From: Rhizobium sp. Root274
Lineage (GTDB): Bacteria > Pseudomonadota > Alphaproteobacteria > Rhizobiales > Rhizobiaceae
NCBI RefSeq assembly: GCF_001429245.1
Contig: NZ_LMJE01000008.1
Location: 310,001 to 374,000 of the forward strand
Length of the DNA stretch: 64,000 nt
Direction: 5' to 3'
The notes beneath the pieces are model-generated. The model was not told where the DNA came from, ran no database searches, and was given only the letters and a program-made list of their open reading frames with translations. A program made the position numbers and the translations under genes. Positions 30,856 through 41,783 of the stretch are shown in pieces. Each line of letters starts with the position of its first letter. Within the stretch, counting starts at the first letter, position 1.

Positions 30856-30890
30856 CCAGGCGAAGGGTTGCTGCGGCAACCTTCGCCTGG
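30856..30890 (+). promoter_or_regulatory. Long hairpin between sucD and sucA
   Basis: CCAGGCGAAGG pairs with CCTTCGCCTGG, and TTGC with GCAA after a one-base bulge, giving about 15 pairs around a 4-base loop. There is no T-run, so it could attenuate, protect or process the transcript between sucCD and sucAB rather than terminate it. Confidence 0.5.
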
Positions 30891-30995
30891 AATTCGCATC
30901 TCAGGACGATTCGCTCATCGAGCGTGCAGCGGCAGGCCGGGCATCCGGCCATCAATTTCTAGTCGGGAGGCGAGCAGAGACGCTCGCGAAACACC

Positions 30996-33992
<2,997 letters not shown>

Positions 33993-34050
33993 TCCGCCCA
34001 GTCACACTCCTTGCAGACCGAAACGTTCTCTGACCAACGGAATTGAGATC

Positions 34051-35280
34051 ATGGCCACTGAAATCCGCGTACCCACCCTCGGCGAATCCGTCAGCGAAGC
34101 CACCATCGGCACCTGGTTCAAGAAGGTCGGCGACACCGTCAAGGCCGACGAACCGCTCGTCGAGCTGGAAACCGACAAGGTCACGGTTGAAGTTCCGTCG
34201 CCGGTCTCCGGCGTTCTGACTGAAATTGTTGCCCAGAACGGCGAAACCGTCGGCCTCGGTGCGCTGCTCGGCCAGATCGCAGAAGGCGCTGCCGGTTCTG
34301 CCGGTGCTGCCGCGCCGGCACCTGCCGCCGCACCGGCCCCTGCTGCAGCGCCTGCTCCGGCTGCCGCTGCTCCGGCCGCACCGTCTGCCATGCCGGCTGC
34401 TCCGGCTGCTGCCAAGGTTGCTGCCGACAACAACATTTCGACGTCTGACGTCGAGGGCTCGGGCAAGCGCGGCCAGGTTCTGAAGGGCGACGTACTCGCC
34501 GCCATCGCCAAGGGCGTTGCTGCACCGGCTCCGGCTGCTGCTCCTGCTGCTCCGCGTCCGGCCTCTTCGGCCGACGACGCATCGCGCGAAGAACGCGTGA
34601 AGATGACCCGTCTGCGTCAGACGATTGCGAAGCGCCTCAAGGACGCCCAGAACACCGCTGCCATGCTCACCACCTATAATGAGGTGGACATGAAGGCGGT
34701 CATGGATCTGCGCAACCGCTACAAGGACATCTTCGAGAAGAAGCATGGCGTGAAGCTCGGCTTCATGGGCTTCTTCACCAAGGCCGTCACGCATGCGCTG
34801 AAGGAACTGCCGGCCGTCAACGCCGAAATCGACGGCACCGACATCATCTACAAGAACTACTGCCACATCGGCGTTGCCGTCGGCACGGACAAAGGCCTGG
34901 TCGTTCCGATCGTACGCGATGCCGACCAGATGTCGATCGCCGGTATCGAGAAAGAAATCGGCCGCCTCGGCAAGGCTGCTCGTGACGGTCAGCTTTCCAT
35001 GGCCGATATGCAGGGTGGCACCTTCACCATCTCGAACGGTGGCGTTTATGGCTCGCTGATGTCCTCGCCGATCCTGAATGCGCCGCAGTCGGGTATCCTC
35101 GGCATGCACAAGATCCAGGAGCGCCCGGTCGTGGTCGGCGGCCAGATCGTCATCCGTCCGATGATGTATCTCGCGCTCTCTTATGACCACCGGATCGTCG
35201 ACGGCAAGGAAGCCGTCACCTTCCTCGTCCGCGTCAAGGAAAGCCTCGAAGATCCGGAACGTCTGGTTCTCGATCTCTAA
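34051..35280 (+). CDS. sucB: Dihydrolipoyl succinyltransferase (E2 of 2-oxoglutarate dehydrogenase)
   Basis: A 409-residue E2. The lipoyl domain (residues 1-77) carries the lipoylated Lys43 in [10 protein letters not shown] very Ala/Pro-rich swinging linker (about 84-125) follows, then the E3-binding segment and the catalytic domain with His380 and Asp384 in [11 protein letters not shown] 34051 ([13 protein letters not shown]) is the family start; it lies 58 bases after sucA. Confidence 0.98.
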   Translation: MATEIRVPTLGESVSEATIGTWFKKVGDTVKADEPLVELETDKVTVEVPSPVSGVLTEIVAQNGETVGLGALLGQIAEGAAGSAGAAAPAPAAAPAPAAAPAPAAAAPAAPSAMPAAPAAAKVAADNNISTSDVEGSGKRGQVLKGDVLAAIAKGVAAPAPAAAPAAPRPASSADDASREERVKMTRLRQTIAKRLKDAQNTAAMLTTYNEVDMKAVMDLRNRYKDIFEKKHGVKLGFMGFFTKAVTHALKELPAVNAEIDGTDIIYKNYCHIGVAVGTDKGLVVPIVRDADQMSIAGIEKEIGRLGKAARDGQLSMADMQGGTFTISNGGVYGSLMSSPILNAPQSGILGMHKIQERPVVVGGQIVIRPMMYLALSYDHRIVDGKEAVTFLVRVKESLEDPERLVLDL

Positions 35281-35292
35281 GGAGACCTCATT

Positions 35293-35706
35293 ATGGAGCC
35301 GGTATCCGCTTCCGCCTCGCCGCTCGTCCTGCTCCTTGCCTGGAGCGTGGTGCTTCTGGTCGCGCATATCCTGCTTCAGGGCGTGCTTGCCACCAAGGAG
35401 CTAGGGGCGAAGTGGAATGCCGGCCCCCGGGACGACAACAAGCAGCCGGCGGGCAAGCTCGCCGGCCGTGCTGCCCGGGCGTCTTCCAACTTCCGTGAAA
35501 CCTATCCCGCCTTTGTGGCACTTGCCGCGGGCCTGCTTTTCACCGGAGAAACCTCGGGCCTCGGTTTGATCGGTGCCATCGTCTGGTTCGTCGGGCGCAT
35601 TGTCTACTACCCTCTTTATCTGGGCGGCATCCCCTATGTCCGCTCGCTGGTCTGGACCGGCTCCATGGTCGGCCTCGGCCTTATGTTCCTCGCGCTGGCG
35701 TTTTGA
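35293..35706 (+). CDS. MAPEG family membrane protein
   Basis: A 137-residue integral membrane protein with four helices of the MAPEG (eicosanoid/glutathione metabolism) superfamily. Motifs KELGAKWNAGPRD, the Arg/Asn-containing RASSNFRETYPAFVALA, and RIVYYPLYLGGIPYVRSLVW are typical. Bacterial members are sometimes glutathione transferases or peroxidases, but the substrate here is unknown. It starts 12 bases after sucB. Confidence 0.93.
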   Translation: MEPVSASASPLVLLLAWSVVLLVAHILLQGVLATKELGAKWNAGPRDDNKQPAGKLAGRAARASSNFRETYPAFVALAAGLLFTGETSGLGLIGAIVWFVGRIVYYPLYLGGIPYVRSLVWTGSMVGLGLMFLALAF

Positions 35707-35714
35707 GGTGAGGC

Positions 35715-36209
35715 ATGGGCGCGACTGTCGGAGCATCTGTTCTGCTTGCTGCGCTCGCACTGCCCTATGCGGCCCTGGCTGCTGACTGCCGGATCGAAAA
35801 AGCCACTTACAGGGAAGCCGAAACCGGCCTCGAACTCGTGTTTGAGGCTGCAAGCGGCGAGAACACGCCCGTTACCCACGGCTTCTCCACGACAATCGGC
35901 AAGCTCAAACTTAATGGCTACGTCATGTACGATGCGGAGATCGAACGGCCCGTCGGCATGCTGATGAACAACTGCCCGGAAGGTGACGTGACGGGTGCGG
36001 ACCTCGCCGCCTGCACGGTCTGGAAGGGTATCGTCTACGGGATCGACACGAAGACCGGCCATGTCGATCTGTTGCCGCCGGAAGGTGCGGATGCACCCGA
36101 CGCGCTCCTCTTGCCGGGCTTCGGTCCGTCCGTCATCGCCTCGTCGGCGGGCAAGGGGCTGGAAACGAGCCCGTGGGATGTCTTCGAATTCAAGGGATGT
36201 GCCGCATGA
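35715..36209 (+). CDS. Periplasmic protein of unknown function, 164 residues
   Basis: A signal peptide (ATVGASVLLAALALPYAALA, cleavage near residue 23) precedes a mature domain of about 140 residues with Cys in AADCRIEK, MNNCPEG, LAACTVW and a final KGCAA, suggesting two disulfides. No enzyme motif is recognised. The stop overlaps the next gene as ATGA, and it lies 8 bases after the MAPEG gene, so it is within the same operon between sucB and lpdA. Confidence 0.8.
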   Translation: MGATVGASVLLAALALPYAALAADCRIEKATYREAETGLELVFEAASGENTPVTHGFSTTIGKLKLNGYVMYDAEIERPVGMLMNNCPEGDVTGADLAACTVWKGIVYGIDTKTGHVDLLPPEGADAPDALLLPGFGPSVIASSAGKGLETSPWDVFEFKGCAA

Positions 36210-36955
36210 CAAGCCGTCCCCTCCTCCTCGTGACCGGTGGCAGCCGAGGCATCGGCGCTGCAGTCTGTAGGAAAGCTGCTGCTCAGGGTTACGACCTGCT
36301 GGTCAATTATCGGTCCGACAAGGCGGCTGCAGAGGCCGTGGCGGCAGACTGCCAGACAGTCGGTGCCAAAGCCGAAATCGTTCAGGGTGATACGGCGACC
36401 GAAGAAGGGATCGCCGCGATCTTTGCCGCCGTTGATCGCCGTGGCCGACTGGACGCCCTGGTCAACAATGCCGGCGTCGTTGACCAGACCGGACGGGTCG
36501 AGGATTTCGACCGGGCGCGGCTCGACCGGATGTTCGCCGTCAATGTCATCGGCAAGATCCGCTGTGCCTCCGAGGCCGTGAAGCGCATGTCGACGAGGCA
36601 TGGCGGCAAGGGTGGTGTGATCGTCAATATCTCCTCCATGGCCGCTATCCTCGGCAGCTCGGGCCAATATGTCGATTACGCCGCTGCCAAGGCTGCAATC
36701 GATACGTTTACTGTGGGGCTTTCCCGCGAGGTTGCCACCGAAAGTATCCGGGTCAATGCCATCCGCCCCGGCATCATCGACACCGACATCCATGCCTCCG
36801 GCGGACTGCCGGACCGGGCGCGCGATCTGGCGCCCATGGTCCCGATGCAGCGGCCTGGAACGGCCGACGAGGTGGCTGACAGCGCAATTTATCTCCTTTC
36901 TCCTCAGGCCTCCTATGTCACGGGCGCCATCTTGAATGTCAGCGGCGGTCGTTAA
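36206..36955 (+). CDS. SDR family oxidoreductase (FabG-like)
   Basis: A 249-residue classical SDR. Cofactor motif TGGSRGIG is at residues 10-17, NNAG in the usual place, catalytic Tyr158 and Lys162 in YAAAKAA, and a C-terminal TGAILNVSGGR. An Arg-containing RSDKAA after the second strand suggests NADP. The substrate is unknown and fatty acid reductase (FabG) is not proven. ATGA overlap with the upstream gene shows coupled translation. Confidence 0.92.
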   Translation: MTSRPLLLVTGGSRGIGAAVCRKAAAQGYDLLVNYRSDKAAAEAVAADCQTVGAKAEIVQGDTATEEGIAAIFAAVDRRGRLDALVNNAGVVDQTGRVEDFDRARLDRMFAVNVIGKIRCASEAVKRMSTRHGGKGGVIVNISSMAAILGSSGQYVDYAAAKAAIDTFTVGLSREVATESIRVNAIRPGIIDTDIHASGGLPDRARDLAPMVPMQRPGTADEVADSAIYLLSPQASYVTGAILNVSGGR

Positions 36956-36979
36956 CCGCCGAAAACGAAGGAAAATCTC

Positions 36980-38386
36980 ATGTCTTATGATGTCATCGTT
37001 ATCGGTTCGGGCCCCGGCGGCTATGTCTGCGCCATCAAGGCCGCCCAGCTCGGCCTGAAGGTTGCCGTCGTCGAAAAGCGCGCCACCTATGGCGGCACCT
37101 GCCTCAACATCGGCTGCATCCCGTCCAAGGCCCTGCTGCACGCGTCGGAAGTCTTCCACCATGCGGCTCATGGCATGGCTGACCTCGGCGTCGAGGTCGG
37201 TGCGCCGACGCTGAACCTGCCGAAGATGATGGCGCACAAGGATGCGACGGTGAAGTCCAACGTCGAGGGCGTCGCCTTCCTGTTCAAGAAGAACAAGATC
37301 GATGGCATTCAGGGCACCGGCAAGATCCTCTCGGCCGGCAAGGTCGAAGTCACCAATGACAAGGGCGAAGTTCAGGTTCTCGAGACCAAGAACATCGTCA
37401 TTGCCACCGGCTCCGACGTCGCCGGCATTCCGGGTGTTGCCGTCGATATCGACGAAAAGATCATCGTCTCCTCGACCGGCGGCATCGCGCTTGAAAAGGT
37501 ACCGGGCAGGATGATTGTTGTCGGCGGCGGCGTCATCGGCCTTGAGCTCGGCTCGGTGTGGTCGCGCCTCGGCGCCAAGGTGACCGTCGTCGAATATCTC
37601 GACACGATCCTGGGCGGCATGGACGGCGAAGTCTCCAAGCAGTTCCAGCGCATCCTCGCCAAGCAGGGCATCGAGTTCAATCTCGGCGCCAAGGTCACCG
37701 GTGTTGAAAAGACGGGTGCCGGCGCCAAGGTCACGTTCGAGCCGGTCAAGGGCGGTGAGGCCCAGACGCTCGAAGCCGATGTCGTTCTCGTCGCCACCGG
37801 CCGCAAGCCCTATACGGCTGGCCTCGGGCTTGAAGGTGCCGGCGTTGCGCTCGACAATCGCGGACGCGTCGAAATCGACGGACATTACCGCACGAACGTT
37901 GCCGGCATCTATGCCATCGGTGACGTGGTCAAGGGCCCCATGCTTGCCCATAAGGCGGAAGACGAAGGCGTGGCGCTTGCCGAAATTCTCGCCGGCCAGC
38001 ATGGCCATGTGAACTACGAGGTCATCCCGGGCGTGGTCTACACCCAGCCGGAAGTGGCCTCCGTCGGCAAGACCGAGGAAGAGCTCAAGGCTGCAGGTGT
38101 TACCTACAAGGTCGGGAAGTTCCCGTTCACGGCCAATGGCCGCGCACGCGCCATGCAGGCCCAGGACGGTTTTGTGAAGGTTCTGGCCGACAAGGAGACG
38201 GATCGCGTGCTCGGCGTGCACATCATCGGTCTCGGTGCCGGCGAGATGATTCACGAGGCGGCCGTGCTGATGGAGTTCGGCGGTTCGTCGGAAGATCTTG
38301 GCCGCACCTGCCATGCGCACCCGACCATGTCGGAAGCCGTCAAGGAAGCCGCGCTCGCGACCTTCTTCAAGCCCCTGCACATGTAA
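36980..38386 (+). CDS. lpdA: Dihydrolipoyl dehydrogenase (E3)
   Basis: A 468-residue flavoprotein that reoxidises lipoamide with NAD. FAD-binding GSGPGGYVCAI, redox Cys41 and Cys46 in CLNIGCIPSK, a second Rossmann motif VGGGVIGLELGSVW and the C-terminal HAHPTMSEAVKEA active-site base region are intact. Its place after sucAB marks it as the E3 of 2-oxoglutarate dehydrogenase. It ends at a terminator. Confidence 0.97.
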   Translation: MSYDVIVIGSGPGGYVCAIKAAQLGLKVAVVEKRATYGGTCLNIGCIPSKALLHASEVFHHAAHGMADLGVEVGAPTLNLPKMMAHKDATVKSNVEGVAFLFKKNKIDGIQGTGKILSAGKVEVTNDKGEVQVLETKNIVIATGSDVAGIPGVAVDIDEKIIVSSTGGIALEKVPGRMIVVGGGVIGLELGSVWSRLGAKVTVVEYLDTILGGMDGEVSKQFQRILAKQGIEFNLGAKVTGVEKTGAGAKVTFEPVKGGEAQTLEADVVLVATGRKPYTAGLGLEGAGVALDNRGRVEIDGHYRTNVAGIYAIGDVVKGPMLAHKAEDEGVALAEILAGQHGHVNYEVIPGVVYTQPEVASVGKTEEELKAAGVTYKVGKFPFTANGRARAMQAQDGFVKVLADKETDRVLGVHIIGLGAGEMIHEAAVLMEFGGSSEDLGRTCHAHPTMSEAVKEAALATFFKPLHM

Positions 38387-38432
38387 TTCGTCGCGGACCT
38401 GGTACGGTCTCCATTATATTTTGGTAAGATTG

Positions 38433-38466
38433 AAGACCGTCGCTTGCTCCCCAAGCGGCGGTCTTT
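38433..38466 (+). terminator. Rho-independent terminator after lpdA
   Basis: AAGACCGTCGCTT and AAGCGGCGGTCTT form a 13-pair stem (one G-U) around a short loop and end in T residues. It closes the TCA island. Confidence 0.85.
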
Positions 38467-38512
38467 ATCATGCGCAGGTACTGCCTCTTTCCCAATTGAC
38501 GAAAGGCAAACC

Positions 38513-39013
38513 ATGCCCGCGATCGCTCCCACATCCTATTCCATCCTGCAGAAGGCCCTTCACTGGGCCATGGCTCTTCTCATCCTGTTCAACCTCATCT
38601 TTTCGGACGCCATGGAAGAGGCGGTCGAAGCCTATGAGCGTGGTGAAGTGCCGTCGCCCGAGGATCTGACCTTTGCGAACGTCCATGCCTATGTCGGCAT
38701 TGCCGTGCTCTGTCTCGGCTTGATCCGGCTCGCGGTTCGCCTGACGCGAGGGGCGCCTGATGCGCCGCCCGAGGAGCCTCCGGTGCTGCGGCTCGCGGCG
38801 AAGATTGCCCATTGGAGTTTCTATACGCTGTTCGTGCTCCTGCCGCTTAGTGGCATCGGCAAATACTATTTTGGCAACGATCTCGCCGGCGAGCTTCATG
38901 GCGGCCCGCTCAAGCTTGTGATGTGGGTGCTGATCGTGGTTCACATTGCCGCAGTGCTGGTGCACCAGTTCTACTGGAAGACCCCAATTGCGCAGCGTAT
39001 GACCAAAGGCTGA
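38513..39013 (+). CDS. Cytochrome b561 family protein
   Basis: A 166-residue di-haem membrane protein with four helices. ILQKALHWAMALLILFN opens the first helix. Haem-ligand His residues are visible in ALHWA, NVHAYVGIA, KIAHWSFY and VVHIAAVLVHQF. It probably passes electrons between quinone and a periplasmic or soluble partner. ATG 38513 has GAAAGG upstream. Confidence 0.93.
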   Translation: MPAIAPTSYSILQKALHWAMALLILFNLIFSDAMEEAVEAYERGEVPSPEDLTFANVHAYVGIAVLCLGLIRLAVRLTRGAPDAPPEEPPVLRLAAKIAHWSFYTLFVLLPLSGIGKYYFGNDLAGELHGGPLKLVMWVLIVVHIAAVLVHQFYWKTPIAQRMTKG

Positions 39014-39054
39014 AAGCTGGCGCCTCCGGGGTGGCCGAACCTCGGGGGCGTTGC

Positions 39055-39525
39055 ATGTCGAAGCCATATCTTGAACACGTGATGCTGCCCCATCCGGCGC
39101 TGCGTTCGGCGGATTGGGCCGATCGTTACGTCATCACAACAGATCCAAGGGCAGAAAGCGCGCTCGAACTGGCGCACCGCCTGTTTGGGAGTTCGCCCCG
39201 TTGGGTGCACCTCCTCCTGGCGCTTCGCAATCGCATCGTCGCTCTGTTCGGACTGAAATCCGCCGAACTTGCGATAGCGGACGGGGAGCGCGTGGGCGCG
39301 TTCCCAGTTGTCAGCGCTCGTGACGAGCAGGTTGTGCTCGGATTTGATGACAGCCATCTTGACTTCCGTATTGTGCTTGACGTCGCGCCCACGGGCTCGC
39401 AAACGCGCAAAGTCGCTATCACAACCCTTGTCGAGCGGCACAATCTGTTCGGTCGGTTCTATATCCTCGCGATCACGCCATTCCACAAGCTGATTGTCCG
39501 CACCATTCTGGCACGGCTGGACTGA
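39055..39525 (+). CDS. DUF2867 domain protein
   Basis: A 156-residue protein of the DUF2867 family, with the typical SPRWVHLLLALRNRIVALFGLK and later GFDDSHLDFRIVLDV, ending NLFGRFYILAITPFHKLIVRTIL. The hydrophobic stretches could touch the membrane, but no signal peptide is seen. Function unknown. It starts 41 bases after the cytochrome b561 gene, and its end is 9 bases from the convergent TraB-like gene. Confidence 0.9.
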   Translation: MSKPYLEHVMLPHPALRSADWADRYVITTDPRAESALELAHRLFGSSPRWVHLLLALRNRIVALFGLKSAELAIADGERVGAFPVVSARDEQVVLGFDDSHLDFRIVLDVAPTGSQTRKVAITTLVERHNLFGRFYILAITPFHKLIVRTILARLD

Positions 39526-39534
39526 GGTCGAAGA

Positions 39535-40629
39535 TCAGCCGGCAACGCGTGTGACGGTGAAGCCCTGCTTGCGGAAGAGTTCGACCAGGCCTTCTTCACC
39601 TGGCAGGTGCAAGGCACCCACGGCAATGAAGGCATTGCCCTTTTCCAGCAGCGGCAGGCTCCCCTTGGCCATCACGAGGTTGCGGTCGCGCACGATGCGA
39701 TCCTCGAAAGCGGCATAGGCGCTTTCATCGCCGCCTTCTTGCGTCGGCGCGACGGCCTTCAGCATTGGCATGGTCATGCCGATCTCGCCATCCAGATAAA
39801 GATCGGTCATGGTTTCGGTGACGTCTTCCATCTTGTCGCCGAGCGCGATGGTTTCGATCAGCGCCTGGAAGTGGAAATCGACCGGCAGATCCGCCATGGC
39901 CTGCAATTGCTCGACCATGGTTTCGAGCCCCACCACTTTTTTGTCGGCCTTCACCGCGTCTTCTGCAATCTGCTTGTCGAGGAAGGATGCACCGGCCGCC
40001 TTACGCGACATCTCGCAGGCCGGCAGAGCGACGAAACTGGCGAGGATCCAGGGCTTCATCCGTGAGACTGCGCCGAGCGCCAGGCCCCGCTCCTTGAGGC
40101 CGGCCTCCAGCGTTTTCAGATCGTCGGCATCAAGGTGGTCTTTGATGCTGGTGCCGTCAGTAAACATGGTGAGTTCGGGATGCATGAGCAGCGTCGCGCC
40201 CGCCTTCTGCTCATCGAGGATCTCGTCTGATTCGATCACCACGGCATCGGCGGCAGCCGCCGCCTCGCGTGCGCCGGATGGCATTGTGAGGACGCGCGGG
40301 TCAGTGACGTGCATGGTACCGAGAAGCCAAGAGGGCGCAAGTCCCGCCTTTTCGATCTTCCAAAAGATGCCTTTTCCGTTCGGCACCTTTGCTGCTTCAT
40401 ACCGTATCTTCTTCAGTTCTGCCGGATTTTCTTTCTCCATGACGGTTAGGAGGTTCTGACCGCTGCATGCGATTTCGCTGGCAGCCTGGGCCGGCGAAAG
40501 AGAAAGGACTGTGGTCACCAATACGGCAAGCAAGAAGAGCGGCAGCGCACCGACGAGCCAGAGCAGCAGATCAGCCGCAGACGGGCGCGGCAGATCGGAT
40601 CGCAGCGGAAAGAAGCGGTGCGTGTTCAT
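39535..40629 (-). CDS. TraB/GumN family protein
   Basis: A 364-residue protein with an N-terminal hydrophobic signal or anchor (LLLWLVGALPLFLLAVLVTTV), followed by a TIKI/TraB/GumN fold. Family motifs LLGTMHVTDPRV and VVIESDEI lie near residues 95-125, and the C-terminal FIAVGALHLPGEEGLVELFRKQGF contains the second conserved GxxH. Related TIKI proteins are metalloproteases, but bacterial function is unsettled. AGGAG lies upstream of ATG 40629. Confidence 0.92.
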   Translation of the reverse strand: MNTHRFFPLRSDLPRPSAADLLLWLVGALPLFLLAVLVTTVLSLSPAQAASEIACSGQNLLTVMEKENPAELKKIRYEAAKVPNGKGIFWKIEKAGLAPSWLLGTMHVTDPRVLTMPSGAREAAAAADAVVIESDEILDEQKAGATLLMHPELTMFTDGTSIKDHLDADDLKTLEAGLKERGLALGAVSRMKPWILASFVALPACEMSRKAAGASFLDKQIAEDAVKADKKVVGLETMVEQLQAMADLPVDFHFQALIETIALGDKMEDVTETMTDLYLDGEIGMTMPMLKAVAPTQEGGDESAYAAFEDRIVRDRNLVMAKGSLPLLEKGNAFIAVGALHLPGEEGLVELFRKQGFTVTRVAG

Positions 40630-40703
40630 GACATCTCCTGTGTGGATCGGGACAATAGGGGCGCCGATCCTCACGTTCGCTTAATGATTGTGGTTAACGC
40701 GGT

Positions 40704-41627
40704 TCAGGCGCGAGGATGAGCTCGGTCGTAGACGTCGAGGAGACGGGCGCTGTCGACGCCTGTATAGATCTGCGTCGTCGAAAGGCTGGCGTGACCGAGC
40801 AGTTCCTGAATGGTGCGCAGATCACCGCCGCCTCCGAGCAGATGAGTGGCAAAGGAATGGCGCAGCGCATGGGGCGTGGCCGAATCGGGAAGACCGAGGG
40901 CCGAGCGCAGGCGCTGCATCTCGCGCTGGATGATCGCCGGCTGCAGCTTCCCGCCACGGGCGCCGCGAAACAGCGGCTCCACCTCATCCAGATGATAGGG
41001 GCAGAGCTTGCGATAGGTGTCGACGGCCTCGCCGACCACGGGCAAAAGCGGCACCAGCCGCGTCTTGCCGCCCTTGCCGGTGACGCGAAGACTGGTGGCC
41101 TTGGCATGGAAGGCGGAGGGCGTCAGGTCAAGCGCTTCGGAGATGCGCAGACCGCAGCCGTAGAGAAGAGAGAGAACGGCGGCATCGCGGGCAGCGATCC
41201 AGGGCTCTTCATTCATCTGGGTATTCAGGTCGACTACCGCCACGGCCTGGCTGCCGGACAAAGGTTTTGGCAGCGACTTCGGCTGCTTCGGGGAGCGAAT
41301 GGCCGTCGCGCCGGCCGCATTGACCAGGCCCTTGCGCTCCAGAAAGCGCAGGAATGACCTGAGGCCTGCGAGATGGCGTCCGAGAGAGCGGGCGCCGGCT
41401 CCTTCCTTGCGGCGAGAGGCGAGGAAGGATCTAAGATCCGCAGGCCGCAGATCCTTCACATCGTCCAGACGCACCGTGCCGCCGATGTAGCCGGAGAGGA
41501 ATTGCAGGAACTGACGCGTGTCGCGCTCGTAGGCCTCCAGCGTGTTGCCGGACAGGCGGCGTTCTGCGCCCAGCCTGTCGAGCCAGGCCGCCCGCTCGCC
41601 AAGAAGTCGTTCGTCTGCCGGGATCAC
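40704..41627 (-). CDS. xerC: Tyrosine recombinase XerC
   Basis: A site-specific recombinase that resolves chromosome dimers with XerD at dif. From GTG 41627 the protein has 307 residues and all catalytic residues: Arg161, Lys185, His253, Arg256, His279 and nucleophile Tyr288 (in TTQIYTG). An ATG at 41702 would add 25 residues. Position divergent from priA is the usual rhizobial place of XerC rather than XerD, but the assignment between the two rests on that context. Confidence 0.88.
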   Translation of the reverse strand: MIPADERLLGERAAWLDRLGAERRLSGNTLEAYERDTRQFLQFLSGYIGGTVRLDDVKDLRPADLRSFLASRRKEGAGARSLGRHLAGLRSFLRFLERKGLVNAAGATAIRSPKQPKSLPKPLSGSQAVAVVDLNTQMNEEPWIAARDAAVLSLLYGCGLRISEALDLTPSAFHAKATSLRVTGKGGKTRLVPLLPVVGEAVDTYRKLCPYHLDEVEPLFRGARGGKLQPAIIQREMQRLRSALGLPDSATPHALRHSFATHLLGGGGDLRTIQELLGHASLSTTQIYTGVDSARLLDVYDRAHPRA

Positions 41628-41783
41628 GATGAGGCCTTGGGTTTTTCGAGGATCTGACCGCTCACGATGCCGCCAGAGGGTTACCGAAGCCCTAACGTCC
41701 ATGCATGCCTTCGCCGGGGATCACCTTATCCCTCTGCAATCGGCTGTTTCCTTTCCGGGCCGGCGGGGGCAAGTTGCACGCCG

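Noticed and set aside
34290-34430. Repetitive Ala/Pro tract read as a tandem DNA repeat
   Set aside because: It is the normal flexible linker of an E2 acyltransferase, built from mixed codons rather than identical repeats.
40704-41627. XerC read as a phage or integron integrase marking a mobile element
   Set aside because: It is of housekeeping length, lies divergent from priA, and no att sites, phage genes or tRNA target are nearby.
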